Shown piece by piece: positions 33,801-46,500 of a DNA stretch of 64,000 nucleotides. The DNA comes from Macrothele yani. Lineage: Eukaryota; Arthropoda; Arachnida; Araneae; Macrothelidae. Positions within the stretch are counted from its first letter, which is position 1, and each line of letters opens with the position of its first letter. A program made the translations under genes and the position numbers. Where the stretch lies: contig CM077034.1 in NCBI GenBank assembly GCA_039090855.1, positions 227,070,701 to 227,134,700 of the forward strand. Direction: 5' to 3'. The notes under the pieces were generated by a model that searched no databases, had not been told where the DNA came from, and saw only the letters and a program-made list of their open reading frames with translations.

Positions 33801-34921
33801 GCTTTTAATTGTTATTTAGTTTCTTATTCTCCTTGATATTTTGATATGGAGATTTATTCCTTGAAAGGTCCGTCAGATCAGAACGATTTTGCACGTGTTC
33901 CATTTGAACTAATTTTTTTGCTTTTAATTGTTATTTTGTTTCTTATTCTCCTTGATATTTTGATATGGAGATTTATTCCTTGAAAGGTCCGTCAGATCAG
34001 AACGATTTTGCACGTGTTCCATTTGAACTAATTTTTTTGCTTTTAATTGTTATTTTGTTTCTTATTCTCCTTGATATTTTGATATGGAGATTTATTCCTT
34101 GAAAGGTCCGTCAGATCAGAACGATTTTGCACGTGTTCCATTTGAACTAATTTTTTTGCTTTTAATTGTTATTTTGTTTCTTATTCTCCTTGATATTTTG
34201 ATATGGAGATTTATTCCTTGAAAGGTCCGTCAGATCAGAACGATTTTGCACGTGTTCCATTTGAACTAATTTTTTTGCTTTTAATTGTTATTTTGTTTCT
34301 TATTCTCCTTGATATTTTGATATGGAGATTTATTCCTTGAAAGGTCCGTCAGATCAGAACGATTTTGCACGTGTTCCATTTGAACTAATTTTTTTGCTTT
34401 TAATTGTTATTTTGTTTCTTATTCTCCTTGATATTTTGATATGGAGATTTATTCCTTGAAAGGTCCGTCAGATCAGAACGATTTTGCACGTGTTCCATTT
34501 GAACTAATTTTTTTGCTTTTAATTGTTATTTTGTTTCTTATTCTCCTTGATATTTTGATATGGAGATTTATTCCTTGAAAGGTCCGTCAGATCAGAACGA
34601 TTTTGCACGTGTTCCATTTGAACTAATTTTTTTGCTTTTAATTGTTATTTTGTTTCTTATTCTCCTTGATATTTTGATATGGAGATTTATTCCTTGAAAG
34701 GTCAGTCAGATCAGAACGATTTTGCACGTGTTCCATTTGAACTAATTTTTTTTGCTTTTAATTGTTATTTTGTTTCTTATTCTCCTTGATATTTTGATAT
34801 GGAGATTTATTCCTTGAAAGGTCCGTCAGATCAGAACGATTTTGCACGTGTTCCATTTGAACTAATTTTTTTTGCTTTTAATTGTTATTTTGTTTCTTAT
34901 TCTCCTTGATATTTTGATATG
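27884..34921. repeat. 119-bp satellite array, about 59 copies
   Basis: Units begin GGAGATTTATTCCTTGAAAG and are spaced 119 bp with very few changes: variation in the T7-T9 tract, occasional GGTCAGTCAG for GGTCCGTCAG, and occasional TTATTTAGTTTC for TTATTTTGTTTC. Almost every unit has the palindrome CACGTG. No coding frame is seen. The near identity over 7 kb indicates recent expansion or active homogenisation. The parent sequence is unknown. Confidence 0.95.
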
Positions 34922-35152
34922 CAAAGAAATTGTGTATTATGCGTAAGGATGCTTTTCCTAATTCTCAGTATTTTTATTCCAGAAGTAAATTTGAGCTTCT
35001 CAGTTTTTATAAAATAAAAATTTTTAAGCGGTGCCACCTAAAATTTCTGTCCTATGCTTCCAATGGTGAAACTTCTATACATATTTTTCTTCACAATTAA
35101 AGCGTTCCCAAGGATGAAAATTTGCACATCTATAAAACTAACTTTAAGTTCT

Positions 35153-36385
35153 ATTGTGTTGTCGGAAAAGTCATGACGTATTTTAGACATGTTTTGCAAA
35201 GGTCATTTATTGATAGAAAGAACAAAGATCAATCAATGATATAATGCCCGTTTTGTTCGATAACCTTTTGCCATCTTTCAGTGAGATGCCTCGTTCATAG
35301 AAGGACCTGTCTTTCGTGTCGAAAAACTGTACAAGGTGCTGATTTACAGCCTCATCTGAATTGATCGTTATAAAACGCAAGGACTGTTGAAGAGAGCGAA
35401 ACAAGTGGAAGTCTGACGGCGCAAGGTCAGGCCAGTATGTTGGGTGTGGCAACACATCCCACCCAATCTACAATCATCTTTGGCGGGTGATCAAACTTGT
35501 GTGTGGTCTCGCGTTGTCGTGATGGAACACGCCTTTAGATGAACGAGCTGTAGATGATGGATTCGTTCAAACTGTCCAATTGCAGACAGTACACATTCGA
35601 ATTGATTGTTTGGTTCCGTGGTAGGAGCTCGAAAAACACGACACCTTTAAAATCCCACCACACTGAGACCAGAACCTTCCACTGATGAATGTCTGCTTTG
35701 GAGGTCGTTTGAGGCGAAGCAGCACGTCGGGACCAAGACCGTTTGTGCAGCACATTGTTGTACACAATCCACTTTTCGTCACCAGTTATCAGTCACTTCA
35801 AAAAAGGATCGTTTTCCTCACGTTTAATGAGCATAGCGCAGATGTTTATACGCGCCGTCAATTGAACTTTTTTGAGTTCATGAGGAACCCACACATTGAG
35901 CTTGCTTACGTATCCCAGCTTCTTCAGGTGGTCGTGAACGCTTGAATGATGGATTGTGTCTGCAATCTCTCGTGTCGTGTAACTTCGGTTTGACTCGATC
36001 AATGCCTTGATTTGGTCGTCATCAACCTCGGTGGGCCTCCCGGACCGAGGAACATCGTTGAGGTCAAAATCACCAGCACGGAAATTTGCGAACTGACGTT
36101 CTTGTAGAGCATTATCACCGTACACTTTACGCAACTTTTCACAAGCTTGACGCGCGCTCTTCCCTTTGCGGAGGTAAAACAGTAAAATATGGCCCAGTTT
36201 GGTCTACCATCTTCAACTTGATGTCAAATCTCCGCAAATTAACCAAATCGCTCACTCTTCCTTTTAGACTGCAGCTAGAACTGGCACCTGTCGAATGCCA
36301 TAGCGATAACATAGCTGCGCATGCCTCCAGTACTTCCAAAACCGCCCAACCGCCATCGGGTACCAAATACATCATGACATGGGAT
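35153..36385 (-). mobile_element. Degenerate mariner element nested in the inverted-repeat element
   Basis: The 3' end is TTGTGTTGTCGGAAAAGTCA at about 35155 next to TA. The opposite end retains only the inner part of the inverted repeat (AAATACATCATGAC near 36365) and is then joined to host-element sequence, so about 16 terminal bases are lost. It encodes the transposase pseudogene described next. Confidence 0.75.
35207..36200 (-). pseudogene. Mariner (DD34D) transposase pseudogene
   Basis: Reading from 36200 downward: HILLFYLRKGKSARQA (HTH start), VYGDNALQERQFANFRAGDF, PRSGRPTEVDDDQIKALIES and STVHDH-like residues, HDHLKKLGYVSKLNVWVPHE. After NDPFLK comes an in-frame TGA at about 35795, then LITGDEKWIVYNN (first D), SKADIHQWKVLVSVWWD, FHHDNARPHT (second D), and HPTYWPDLAPSDFHLF (third D, the mariner hallmark). 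All three catalytic aspartates survive, but frameshifts between 35455 and 35790 and the TGA make it non-functional. Confidence 0.9.
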
Positions 36386-36690
36386 ACTTAATACTTGCTG
36401 AAACATAACCATAATTATATTAAAAATCAATATTTTTTCATTGAGTATTGTTTAGATGGCGCTACCTGTACATAGATGACGTCAGTAGACAAATAAATGT
36501 TGGATTGCTTAATTATGGTTATGTTTTAGCAAGTATTAATTATCCCATGCTATAACTTAAAGTTAGTTTTATAGATGTGCAGAATTTTCATCCTTGGGAA
36601 TACATTAATTGCGAAGAAAATATGTAAAGAAGTTTTACCATTGGAAACATAAGGCAGAGATTTTAGGCGGAACCACCTTTAATGAAATGA

Positions 36691-36859
36691 TTTTAATAAT
36701 TTTTTATTAAAATCAATTTCGGAAAGAACTGTGATAAAAATGGAGGTATAAATGATTAAACACGGGTAAATGATTAACAATAAATGATTAAACATTGAGA
36801 CTGATATGGGCAATATTTATTGAGCTACACGCCAATAAGTAGAGTCTCTCAGTATGGCG
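36691..36859. other. No gene recognised
   Basis: AT-rich stretch with AATGATTAAACA microrepeats between the inverted-repeat element and the Tc1 remnant. It may contain the decayed 3' end of that Tc1 element, but I could not identify its inverted repeat. Confidence 0.4.
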
Positions 36860-37545
36860 TCGGGCCGCCATGTTTGCTCACACAGCACGCCAGACTTCTC
36901 GGAATGGAGTTGTACAGTTTCCTAATGGTGTCATGCTATAAGCCATCTCGTGCAGCTTGAATCTTCTCACGCAGTTCCTGCAGATTGTGCGGTAGGGGTG
37001 GAGTGTGTATAGCGCGTCCAATAGCATCTCACACATTTTCAATCGGCGATAAGTCTGGCGATTGCGGCTGGCCATGGCAGAGTGTCAGTGCCTTGAAGGC
37101 AAGCTCTCGAGACAGCAGGCAGTATGCGGACGAGCGTTGTCCTGTTGGAAAATCACACCGGAGTGAGTGTTCAGAAAAGGTAGGGCCACTGGTTGCAGGA
37201 CCCCATTAATGTAACGTTGGACTGTCAAAGTGCCTGCAACGAACACCAAAGATGATCTGGCATCGAAGGCAACGGCACCCTACGACATGACACTAGGCCT
37301 TCTGGACGTGTGACGCTCGACAACAAACTGCTCATCTTGGCGCTGATCACGGTGCCTATACACACGGATTCGGTGGTCCAGGACGAAAGTGGGACTCGTC
37401 ACTAAAGATCACTCGCTGCCATTCTGCTTGGCTCCATGACAGTCTGACACGACAGCACTGCAGTCTTTGGCGACGATGCATGGAGGCACCCCAATCGTGG
37501 ATGTTGGATCATTCTGCTTATGTCGGACAACCCGTCGGTCCTCTC
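36860..37545 (-). pseudogene. Tc1-like transposase, C-terminal two-thirds (split gene)
   Basis: Minus strand from 37545: EGSGRRIRTTEREDRRVVRH (linker and second DNA-binding region), then W-Q-R-V-I-FSDESHF (first D, about 37410), VMS-stop-GAVAFDARSSLV, LTVQRYINGVLQPVALPF, GVIFQQDNARPHTA (second D, about 37155) and QPQSPDLSPIENV (E, about 37070). Stops and frameshifts are present, so it is dead. The N-terminal HTH is not adjacent but sits 10 kb away at 47495-47635 in the same orientation, on the far side of the minisatellite. Confidence 0.85.
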
Positions 37546-40500
37546 TCTCCGTAGTTCGTATACGCCTCCCAGACCCTTCCTATCGCTGCTGCGTACCTTG
37601 TTCTGTCCGCCGTACCTTGTTCTATCTCCCAGACCCTTCCTGTCGCTGCTGCGTACCTTGTTCTATCTGCCGTACCTTGTTCTATCTCCCAGACCCTTCC
37701 TATCGCTGCTGCGTACCTTGTTCTATCCGCCGTACCTTGTTCTATCTCCCAGACCCTTCCTATCGCTGCTGCGTACCTTGTTCTATCCGTCGTACCTTGT
37801 TCTGTCTCCCAGACTCTTCCTATCGCTGCTGTGTACCTTGTTCTATTCGCCGTAACCTGGTCTATCTCCCAGACGCTTCCTATCGATGCTGCGTACCTTG
37901 TCCTATCTGCCGTACCTTGTTCTATCAGCCAGACCTTTCCTATCGCTGCTGTGTACCTTGTTCTATCCGACGTACCTTGTTCCATCTCCCAGACCCTTCC
38001 TATCACTGCTGCGTACTTTGTTCTATCCCCCATACCCTTCCTATCGCTGCTGTGTACCCTGTTCTATCCGCCGTACCTTGTTCTATCTCCCAGACCCTTC
38101 CTATCGCTGCTGCGTACTTGTTCTATCCGCCGTACCTTGTTCTTTCTCTCAGACCCTTCCTATCGCTGCTGAGTACCTTGTTCTATCCGCCGTACCTTGT
38201 TCTATCTCCCAGACCCTTCCTATCGCTGATGTGTACCTCGTTCTATCCGCCGTACCTTGTTCTATCTCCCAGACCCGTTCTATCGCTGCTGCGTACCTTG
38301 TTCTATCTCGCAGACCCTTCCTATCGCTGCTGCGTACCTTGTTCTATCTCGCAGACCCTTCCTATCGCAGCTGCGTACTTTGTTCTATCTGCCGTCCCTT
38401 GTTCTAACTCCCAGACCCTTCCTATCGCTGCTGCGTACCTTGTTCTATCTGCCGTAACTTGGTCTATCTCTCAGACCCTTCCTATCGCAGCTGCGTACTT
38501 TGTTCTATCTGCCGTCCCTTGTTCTAACTCCCAGACACTTCCTATCGCTGCTGCGTACCTTGTTCTGTCCGCCGTAACCTGGTCTATCTCCCAGACGCTT
38601 CCTATCGATGCTGCGTACCTTGTCCTATCTGCCGTACCTTGTTCTATCAGCCAGACCTTTCCTATCGCTGCTGTGTACCTTGTTCTATCCGCAGTACCTT
38701 GTTCCATCTCCCAGACCCTTCCTATCGCTGCTGCGTACTTTGTTCTATCCCCCATACCCTTCCTATCGCTGCTGTGTACCCTGTTCTATCCGCCGTACCG
38801 TGTTCTATCTCTCAGACCCTTCCTATCGATGCTGTGTACCTTGTTCTATCCGCCGTATCTTGTTCTATCTCCCAGACGCTTCGTATCAATGCTGCGTACC
38901 TTGTTCTATCTGCCGTACCTTGTTCCATCTCCCAGACACTTCCTATCGCTGCTGCGTACCTTGTTCTATCTCGCAGACCCTTCCTATCGCTGCTGCGTAC
39001 TTTGTTCTATCTTCCAGACCCGTTCTATCGCTGCTGCGTACCTTGTTCTATCTGCCGTACCTTGTTTTATCTCCCAGACCCTTCCTATCGTTGCTGCGTA
39101 CCTTGTTCTATCCGCCGTAACTTGGTCTATCTCTCAGACCCTTCCTATCGCAGCTGCGTACTTTGTTCTATCTGCCGTCCCTTGTTCTAACTCCCAGACA
39201 CTTCCTATCGCTGCTGCGTACCTTGTTCTATCCGCCGTAACTTGGTCTATCTCTCAGACCCTTCCTATCGCAGCTGCGTACTTTGTTCTATCTGCCGTCC
39301 CTTGTTCTAACTCCCAGACCCTTCCTATCGCTGCTGCGTACCTTGTTCTATCCGCCGTAACCTGGTCTATCTCCCAGACGCTTCCTATCGATGCTGCGTA
39401 CCTTGTCCTATCTGCCGTACCTTGTTCTATCAGCCAGACCTTTCCTATCGCTGCTGTGTACCTTGTTCTATCCGCCGTACCTTGTTCCATCTCCCAGACC
39501 CTTCCTATCGCTGCTGCGTACTTTGTTCTATCCCCCATACCCTTCCTATCGCTGCTGTGTACCCTGTTCTATCCGCCGTACCTTGTTCTATCTCTCAGAC
39601 CCTTCCTATCGCTGCTGTGTACCTTGTTCTATCCGCCGTACCTTGTTCTATCTTCCAGACGCTTCGTATCAATGCTGCGTACCTTGTTCTATCTGCCGTA
39701 ACTTGTTCCATCTCCCAAACACTTCCTATCGCTGCTGCGTACCTTGTTCTATCCGCCGTACCTTGTTCTATCTCCCAGACCCTTCCTATCGCTGCTGCGT
39801 ACTTGTTCTATCCGCCGTACCTTGTTCTTTCTCCCAGACCCTTCCTATCGCTGCTGCGTAATTTTGTTCTATCCGCCGTACCTTGTTCTATCTCCCAGAC
39901 CCTTCCTATCGCTGATGTGTACCTCGTTCTATCCGCCGTACCTTGTTCTATCTCCCAGACCCGTTCTATCGCTGCTGCGCACCTTGTTCTATCTCGCAGA
40001 CCCTTCCTATCGCTGCTGCGTACTTTGTTCTATCTTCCAGACCCGTTCTATCGCTGCTGCGTACCTTGTTCTATCTGCCGTACCTTGTTTTATCTCCCAG
40101 ACCCTTCCTATCGCTGCTGCGTACCTTGTTCTATCCGCCGTAACTTGGTCTATCTCTCAGACCCTTCCTATCGCAGCTGCGTACTTTGTTCTATCTGCCG
40201 TCCCTTGTTCTAACTCCCAGACCCTTCCTATCGCTGCTGCGTACTTTGTTCTATCTGCCGTCCCTTGTTCTAACTCCCAGACCTTTCCTATCGCAGCTGC
40301 GTACTTTGTTCTATCTGCCGTCCCTTGTTCTAACTCCCAGACCCTTCCTATCGCTGCTGCGTACTTGTTCTATCCGCCGTACCTTGTTCTTTCTCCCAGA
40401 CCCTTCCTATCGCTGCTGCGTACCTTGTTCTATCCGCCGTACCTTGTTCTATCTCCCAGACCCTTTCTATCGCTGATGTGTACCTCGTTCTATCCGCCGT

Positions 40501-43500
40501 ACCTTGTTCTATCTCCCAGACCCGTTCTATCGCTGCTGCGTACCTTGTTCTATCTCGCAGACCCTTCCTATCGCTGCTGCGTACTTTGTTCTATCTTCCA
40601 GACCCGTTCTATCGCTGCTGCGTACCTTGTTCTATCTGCCGTACCTTGTTTTATCTCCCAGACATTTCCTATCGCTGCTGCGTACCTTCTTCTATCCGCC
40701 GTAACTTGGTCTATCTCTCAGACCCTTCCTATCGCAGCTGCGTACTTTGTTCTATCTGCCGTCCCTTGTTCTAACTCCCAGACCCTTCCTATCGCTGCTG
40801 CGTACCTTGTTCTATCCGCCGTAAATTGGTCTATCTCTCAGACCCTTCCTATCGCAGCTGCGTACTTTGTTCTATCTGCCGTCCCTTGTTCTAACTCCCA
40901 GACCCTTCCCATCGCTGCTGCGTACCTTGTTCTATCCGCCGTAACTTGGTCTATCTCTCAGACCCTTCCTATCGCAGCTGCGTACTTTGTTCTATCTGCC
41001 GTCCCTTGTTCTAACTCCCAGACCCTTCCTATCGCTGCTGCGTACTTGTTCTATCCGCCGTACCTTGTTCTTTCTCCCAGACCCTTCCTATCGCTGCTGC
41101 GTACCTTGTTCTATCCGCCGTACCTTAATCTATCTCCCAGACCCTTCCTATCGCTGATGTGTACCTCGTTCTATCCGCCGTACCTTGTTCTATCTTCCAG
41201 ACCCTTCCTATCGCTGCTGCGTACCTTGTTCTATCCGGCGTAACTTGGTCTATCTCTCAGACCCTTCCTATCGCAGCTGCGTACTTTGTTCTATCTGCCG
41301 TCCCTTGTTCTAACTCCCAGACCCTTCCTATCGCTGCTGCGTACCTTGTTCTATCCGCCGTAACTTGGTCTATCTCTCAGACCCTTCCTATCGCTGCTGC
41401 GTACCTTGCCCTATCTGCCATCCCTTCTTCTAACTCCCAGACCCTTCCTATCGCTGCTGCGTACCTTGTTCTATCCGCCGTAACTTGGTCTATCTCTCAG
41501 ACCCTTCCTATCGCAGCTGCGTGGCACATTTCTATCTGCCGTCCCTTGTTCTAACTCCCAGACCCTTCCTATCGCTGCTGCGTACCTTGTTCTATCCGCC
41601 GTAACTTGGTCTATCTCTCAGACCCTTCCTATCGCAGCTGCGTACTTTGTTCTATCTGTCGTCCCTTGTTCTAACTCCCAGACCCTTCCTATCGCTGCTG
41701 CGTACCTTGTTCTATCCGCCGTAACTTGGTCTATCTCTCAGACCCTTCCTATCGCAGCTGCGTACTTTGTTCTATCTGCCGTCCCTTGTTTTAACTCCCA
41801 GACCCTTCCTATCGCTGCTGCGTACCTTGTTCTATCCGCCGTACCTTGTTCTATCTCCCAGACCATTCCTATCGCTGCTGCGTACTTGTTCTATCCGCCG
41901 TACCTTGTTCTATCTCGCAGACCCTTCCTATCGCTGCTGCGTACCTTGTTCTATCCGCCGTACCTTGTTCTATCTCCCAGACCCTTCCTATCGCTGCTGC
42001 GTACCTTGTTCTATCCGCCGTACCTTGGTCTATCTCTCAGACCCTTCCTATCGCAGCTGCGTGGCACTTTTGTTCTATCTGCCGTCCCTTGTTCTAACTC
42101 CCAGTCCCTTCCTATCGCTGCTGCGTACCTTGTTCTATCCGCCGTAACTTGGTCTATCTCTCAGACCCTTCCTATCGCTGCTGCGTACCTTGTTCTATCC
42201 GCCGTAACTTGGTCTATCTCTCAGACCCTTCCTATCGCAGCTGCGTACTTTGTTCTATCTGCCGTCCCTTGTTCTAACTCCCAGACCCTTCCTATCGCTG
42301 CTGCGTACCTTGTTCTATCCGCCGTAACTTGGTCTATCTCTCAGACCCTTCCTATCGCAGCTGCGTACTTTGTTCTATCTGCCGTCCCTTGTTCTAACTC
42401 CCAGACCCTTCCTATCGCTGCTGCGTACCTTTTTCTATCCGCCGTAACTTGGTCTATCTCTCAGACCGTTCCTATCGCAGCTGCGTACTTTGTTCTATCT
42501 GCCGTCCCTTGTTCTAACTCCCAGACCCTTCCTATCGCTGCTGCGTACCTTGTTCTATCCGCCGTACCTTGTTCTATCTCCCAGACCCTTCCTATCGCTG
42601 CTGCGTACTTGTTCTATCCGCCGTACCTTGTTCTTTCTCCAAGACCCTTCCTATCGCTGCTGCGTACCTTGTTCTATCCGCCGTACCTTGTTCTATCTCC
42701 CAGACCCTTCCTATCGCTGATGTGTACCTCGTTCTATTCGCCGTACCTTGTTCTATCTTCCAGACCCGTTCTATCGCTGCTGCGTACCTTGTTCTATCTC
42801 GCAGACCCTTCCTATCGCTGCTGCGTACTTTGTTCTATCTTCCAGACCCGTTCTATCGCTGCTGCGTACCTTGTTCTATCTGCCGTACCTTGTTTTATCT
42901 CGCAAACCCTTCCTATCGCTGCTGCGTACCTTGTTCTATCCGCCGTAACTTGGTCTATCTCTCAGACCCTTCCTATCGCAGCTGCGTACTTTGTTCTATC
43001 TGCCGTCCCTTGTTCTAACTCCCAGACCCTTCCTATCGCTGCTGCGTACCTTGTTCTATCCGCCGTAACTTGGTCTACCTCTCAGACCCTTCCTATCGCT
43101 GCTGCGTACCTTTCCCTATCTGCCGTCCCTTGTTCTAACTCCCAGACCCTTCCTATCGCTGCTGCGTACCTTGTTCTATCCGCCGTAACTTGGTCTATCT
43201 CTCAGACCCTTCCTATCGCAGCTGCGTACTTTGTTCTATCTGCCGTCCCTTGTTCTAACTCCCAGACCCTTCCTATCGCTGCTGCGTACCTTGTTCTATC
43301 CGCCGTAACTTGGTCTATCTCTCAGACCCTTCCTATCGCAGCTGCGTACTTTGTTCTATCTGCCGTCCCTTGTTCTAACTCCCAGACCCTTCCTATCGCT
43401 GCTGCGTACCTTGTTCTATCCGCCGTAACTTGGTCTATCTCTCAGACCCTTCCTATCGCAGCTGCGTACTTTGTTCTATCTGCCGTCCCTTGTTTTAACT

Positions 43501-46500
43501 CCCAGACCCTTCCTATCGCTGCTGCGTACCTTGTTCTATCCGCCGTACCTTGTTCTATCTCCCAGACCATTCCTATCGCTGCTGCGTACTTGTTCTATCC
43601 GCCGTACCTTGTTCTATCTCGCAGACCCTTCCTATCGCTGCTGCGTACCTTGTTCTATCCGCCGTACCTTGTTCTATCTCCCAGACCCTTCCTATCGCTG
43701 CTGCGTACCTTGTTCTATCCGCCGTACCTTGGTCTATCTCTCAGACCCTTCCTATCGCAGCTGCGTACTTTGTTCTATCTGCCGTCCCTTGTTCTAACTC
43801 CCAGACCCTTCCTATCGCTGCTGCGTACCTTGTTCTATCCGCGGTAACTTGGTCTATCTCTCAGACCCTTCCTATCGCTGCTGCGTACTTTGTTCTATCT
43901 GCCGTCCCTTGTTCTAACTCCCAGACCCTTCCTATCGCTGCTGCGTACCTTGTTCTATCCGCCGTAACTTGGTCTATCTCTCAGACCCTTCCTATCGCAG
44001 CTGCGTACTTTGTTCTATCTGCCGTCTCTTGTTCTAACTCCCAGACCCTTCCTATCGCTGCTGCGTACTTTGTTCTATCCGCCGTAACTTCGTCTATCTC
44101 TCAGACCCTTCCTATCGCTGCTGCGTACTTTGTTCTATCTGCCGTCCCTTGTTCTAACTCCCAGACCCTTCCTATCGCTGCTGCGTACCTTGTTCTATCC
44201 GCCGTAACTTGGTCTATCTCTCAGACCCTTCCTATCGCAGCTGCGTACTTTGTTCTATCTGCCGTCCCTTCTTCTAACTCCCAGACCCTTCCTATCGCTG
44301 CTGCGTACCTTGTTCTATCCGCCATAACTTGGTCTATCTCTCAGACCCTTCCTATCGCTGCTGCGTACTTTGTTCTATCTGCCGTCCCTTGTTCTAACTC
44401 CCAGACCCTTCCTATCGCTGCTGCGTACCTTGTTCTATCCGCCGTAACTTGGTCTATCTCTCAGACCCTTCCTATCGCTGCTGCGTACTTTTGTTCTATC
44501 TGCCGTCCCTTGTTCTAACTCCCAGACCCTTCCTATCGCTGCTGCGTACCTTGTTCTATCCGCCGTACCTTGGTCTATCTCTCAGACCCTTCCTATCGCT
44601 GCTGCATACCTTGCCCTATCTGCCGTCCCTTGTTCTAACTCCCAGACCCTTCCTATCGCTGCTGCGTACCTTGTTCTATCCGCCGTAACTTGGTCTATCT
44701 CTCAGACCCTTCCTATTGCAGCTGCGTACTTTGTTCTATCTCCTAGACCCTTCCTATCGCTGCTGTGTACTTGTTCTATCCGCCGTACCTTGTTCTATCT
44801 CCCAGACCCTTCCTATCGCTGCTGCGTACCTTGTTCTATCTCGCAGACCCTTCCTATCGCTGCTGCGTACTTTGTTCTATCTCCCAGACCCGTTCTATCG
44901 CTGCTGTGTACCTTGTTCTACCTCCCAGACCCTTCATATCGCTGCTGCGTACCTTGTCCTATCTGCCGTCCCTTGTTCTAACTCCCAGACTCTTCCTATC
45001 GCTGCTGCGTACTTTGTTCTATCTCTCCAGACCCGTTCTATCGCTGCTGCGTACCTTGTTCTATCTCGCAGACCCTTCCTATCGCTGCTGCGTACCTTGT
45101 TCCATCCGCCGTACCTTGTTCTATCTCCCAGACCCTTTCTATCGCTGCTGCGTACCTTGTTCTATCTGCCGTCCCTTGTTCTAACTCCCAGACTCTTCCT
45201 ATCGCTGCTGCGTACCTTGTTCTATCTGCCGTCCCTTGTTCTAACTCCCAGACCCTTCCTATCGCTGCTGCGTACCTTGTTCTATCCGCCGTACCTTGTT
45301 CTATCTCTCAGACCCTTCCTATCGCAGCTGCGTACTTTGTTCTATCTGCCGTCCCTTGTTCTAACTCCCAGACCCTTCCTATCGCTGCTGCGTGCCTTGT
45401 TCTATCCGCCGTAACTTGGTCTATCTCTCAGACCCTTCCTATCGCTGCTGCGTACTTTGTTCTATCTGCCGTCCCTTGTTCTAACTCCCAGACCCTTCCT
45501 ATCGCTGCTGCGTACCTTGTTCTATCCGCCGTAACTTGGTCTATCTCTCAGACCCTTCCTATCGCAGCTGCGTACTTTGTTCTATCTGCCGTCCCTTGTT
45601 CTAACTCCCAGACCCTTCCTATCGCTGCTGCGTACCTTGTTCTATCCGCCGTAACTTGGTCTATCTCTCAGACCCTTCCTATCGCTGCTGCGTACTTTGT
45701 TCTATCTGCCGTCCCTTGTTCTAACTCCCAGACCCTTCCTATCGCTGCTGCGTACCTTGTTCTATCCGCCGTAACTTGGTCTATCTATCAGACCCTTCCT
45801 ATCGCAGCTGCGTACTTTGTTCTATCTGCGGTCCCTTGTTCTAACTCCTAGACCTTTCCTATCGCTGCTGCGTACCTTGTTCTATCCGCCGTAACTTGGT
45901 CTATCTCTCAGACCCTTCCTATCGCAGCTGCGTACTTTGTTCTATCTGCCGTCCCTTGTTCTAACTCCCAGACCCTTCCTATCGCTGCTGCGTACCTTGT
46001 TCTATCCGCCGTACCTTGGTCTATCTCTCAGACCCTTCCTATCGCTGCTGCGTACCTTGCCCTATCTGCCGTCCCTTGTTCTAACTCCCAGACCCTTCCT
46101 ATCGCTGCTGCGTACCTTGTTCTATCCGCCGTAACTTGGTCTATCTCTCAGACCCTTCCTATCGCAGCTGCGTACTTTGTTCTATCTCCTAGACCCTTCC
46201 TATCGCTGCTGTGTACTTGTTCTATCCGCCGTACCTTGTTCTATCTCCCAGACCCTTCCTATCGCTGCTGCGTACTTTGTTCTATCTCCCAGACCCGTTC
46301 TATCGCTGCTGTTTACCTTGTTCTACCTCCCAGACATTTGCCATCGCTGCTGCGTACCTTGTTCTATCTGCCGTACCTTGTTTTATCTCCCAGTCCCTTC
46401 CCTATCGCAGCTGCGTACTTTGTTCTATCTGCCGTCCCTTGTTCTAACTCCCAGACCCTTCCTATCGCTGCTGCGTACCTTGTTCTATCTGCCGTAACTT

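Larger units (their letters stand above)
35030..36690. mobile_element. Long terminal-inverted-repeat element (MITE-like), host of a mariner
   Basis: GGTGCCACCTAAAATTTCTG at about 35031 is mirrored by TTTTAGGCGGAACCACC ending about 36677. The arms match, with divergence, for over 120 bp (TTCCCAAGGATGAAAATT and ATCTATAAAACTAACTTTAA in both), then resume beyond the mariner (CTTGCTGAAACATAACC near 36395 against GGTTATGTTTTAGCAAG near 36520). It carries no gene of its own. The right arm around 36450-36620 is the closest relative of the 167-bp satellite unit. Confidence 0.72.

Noticed and set aside
27884..34921. Possible CRISPR array because of many short exact repeats
   Set aside because: Units are uniform 119-bp direct repeats with no variable spacers, no cas genes, and an animal genomic context.
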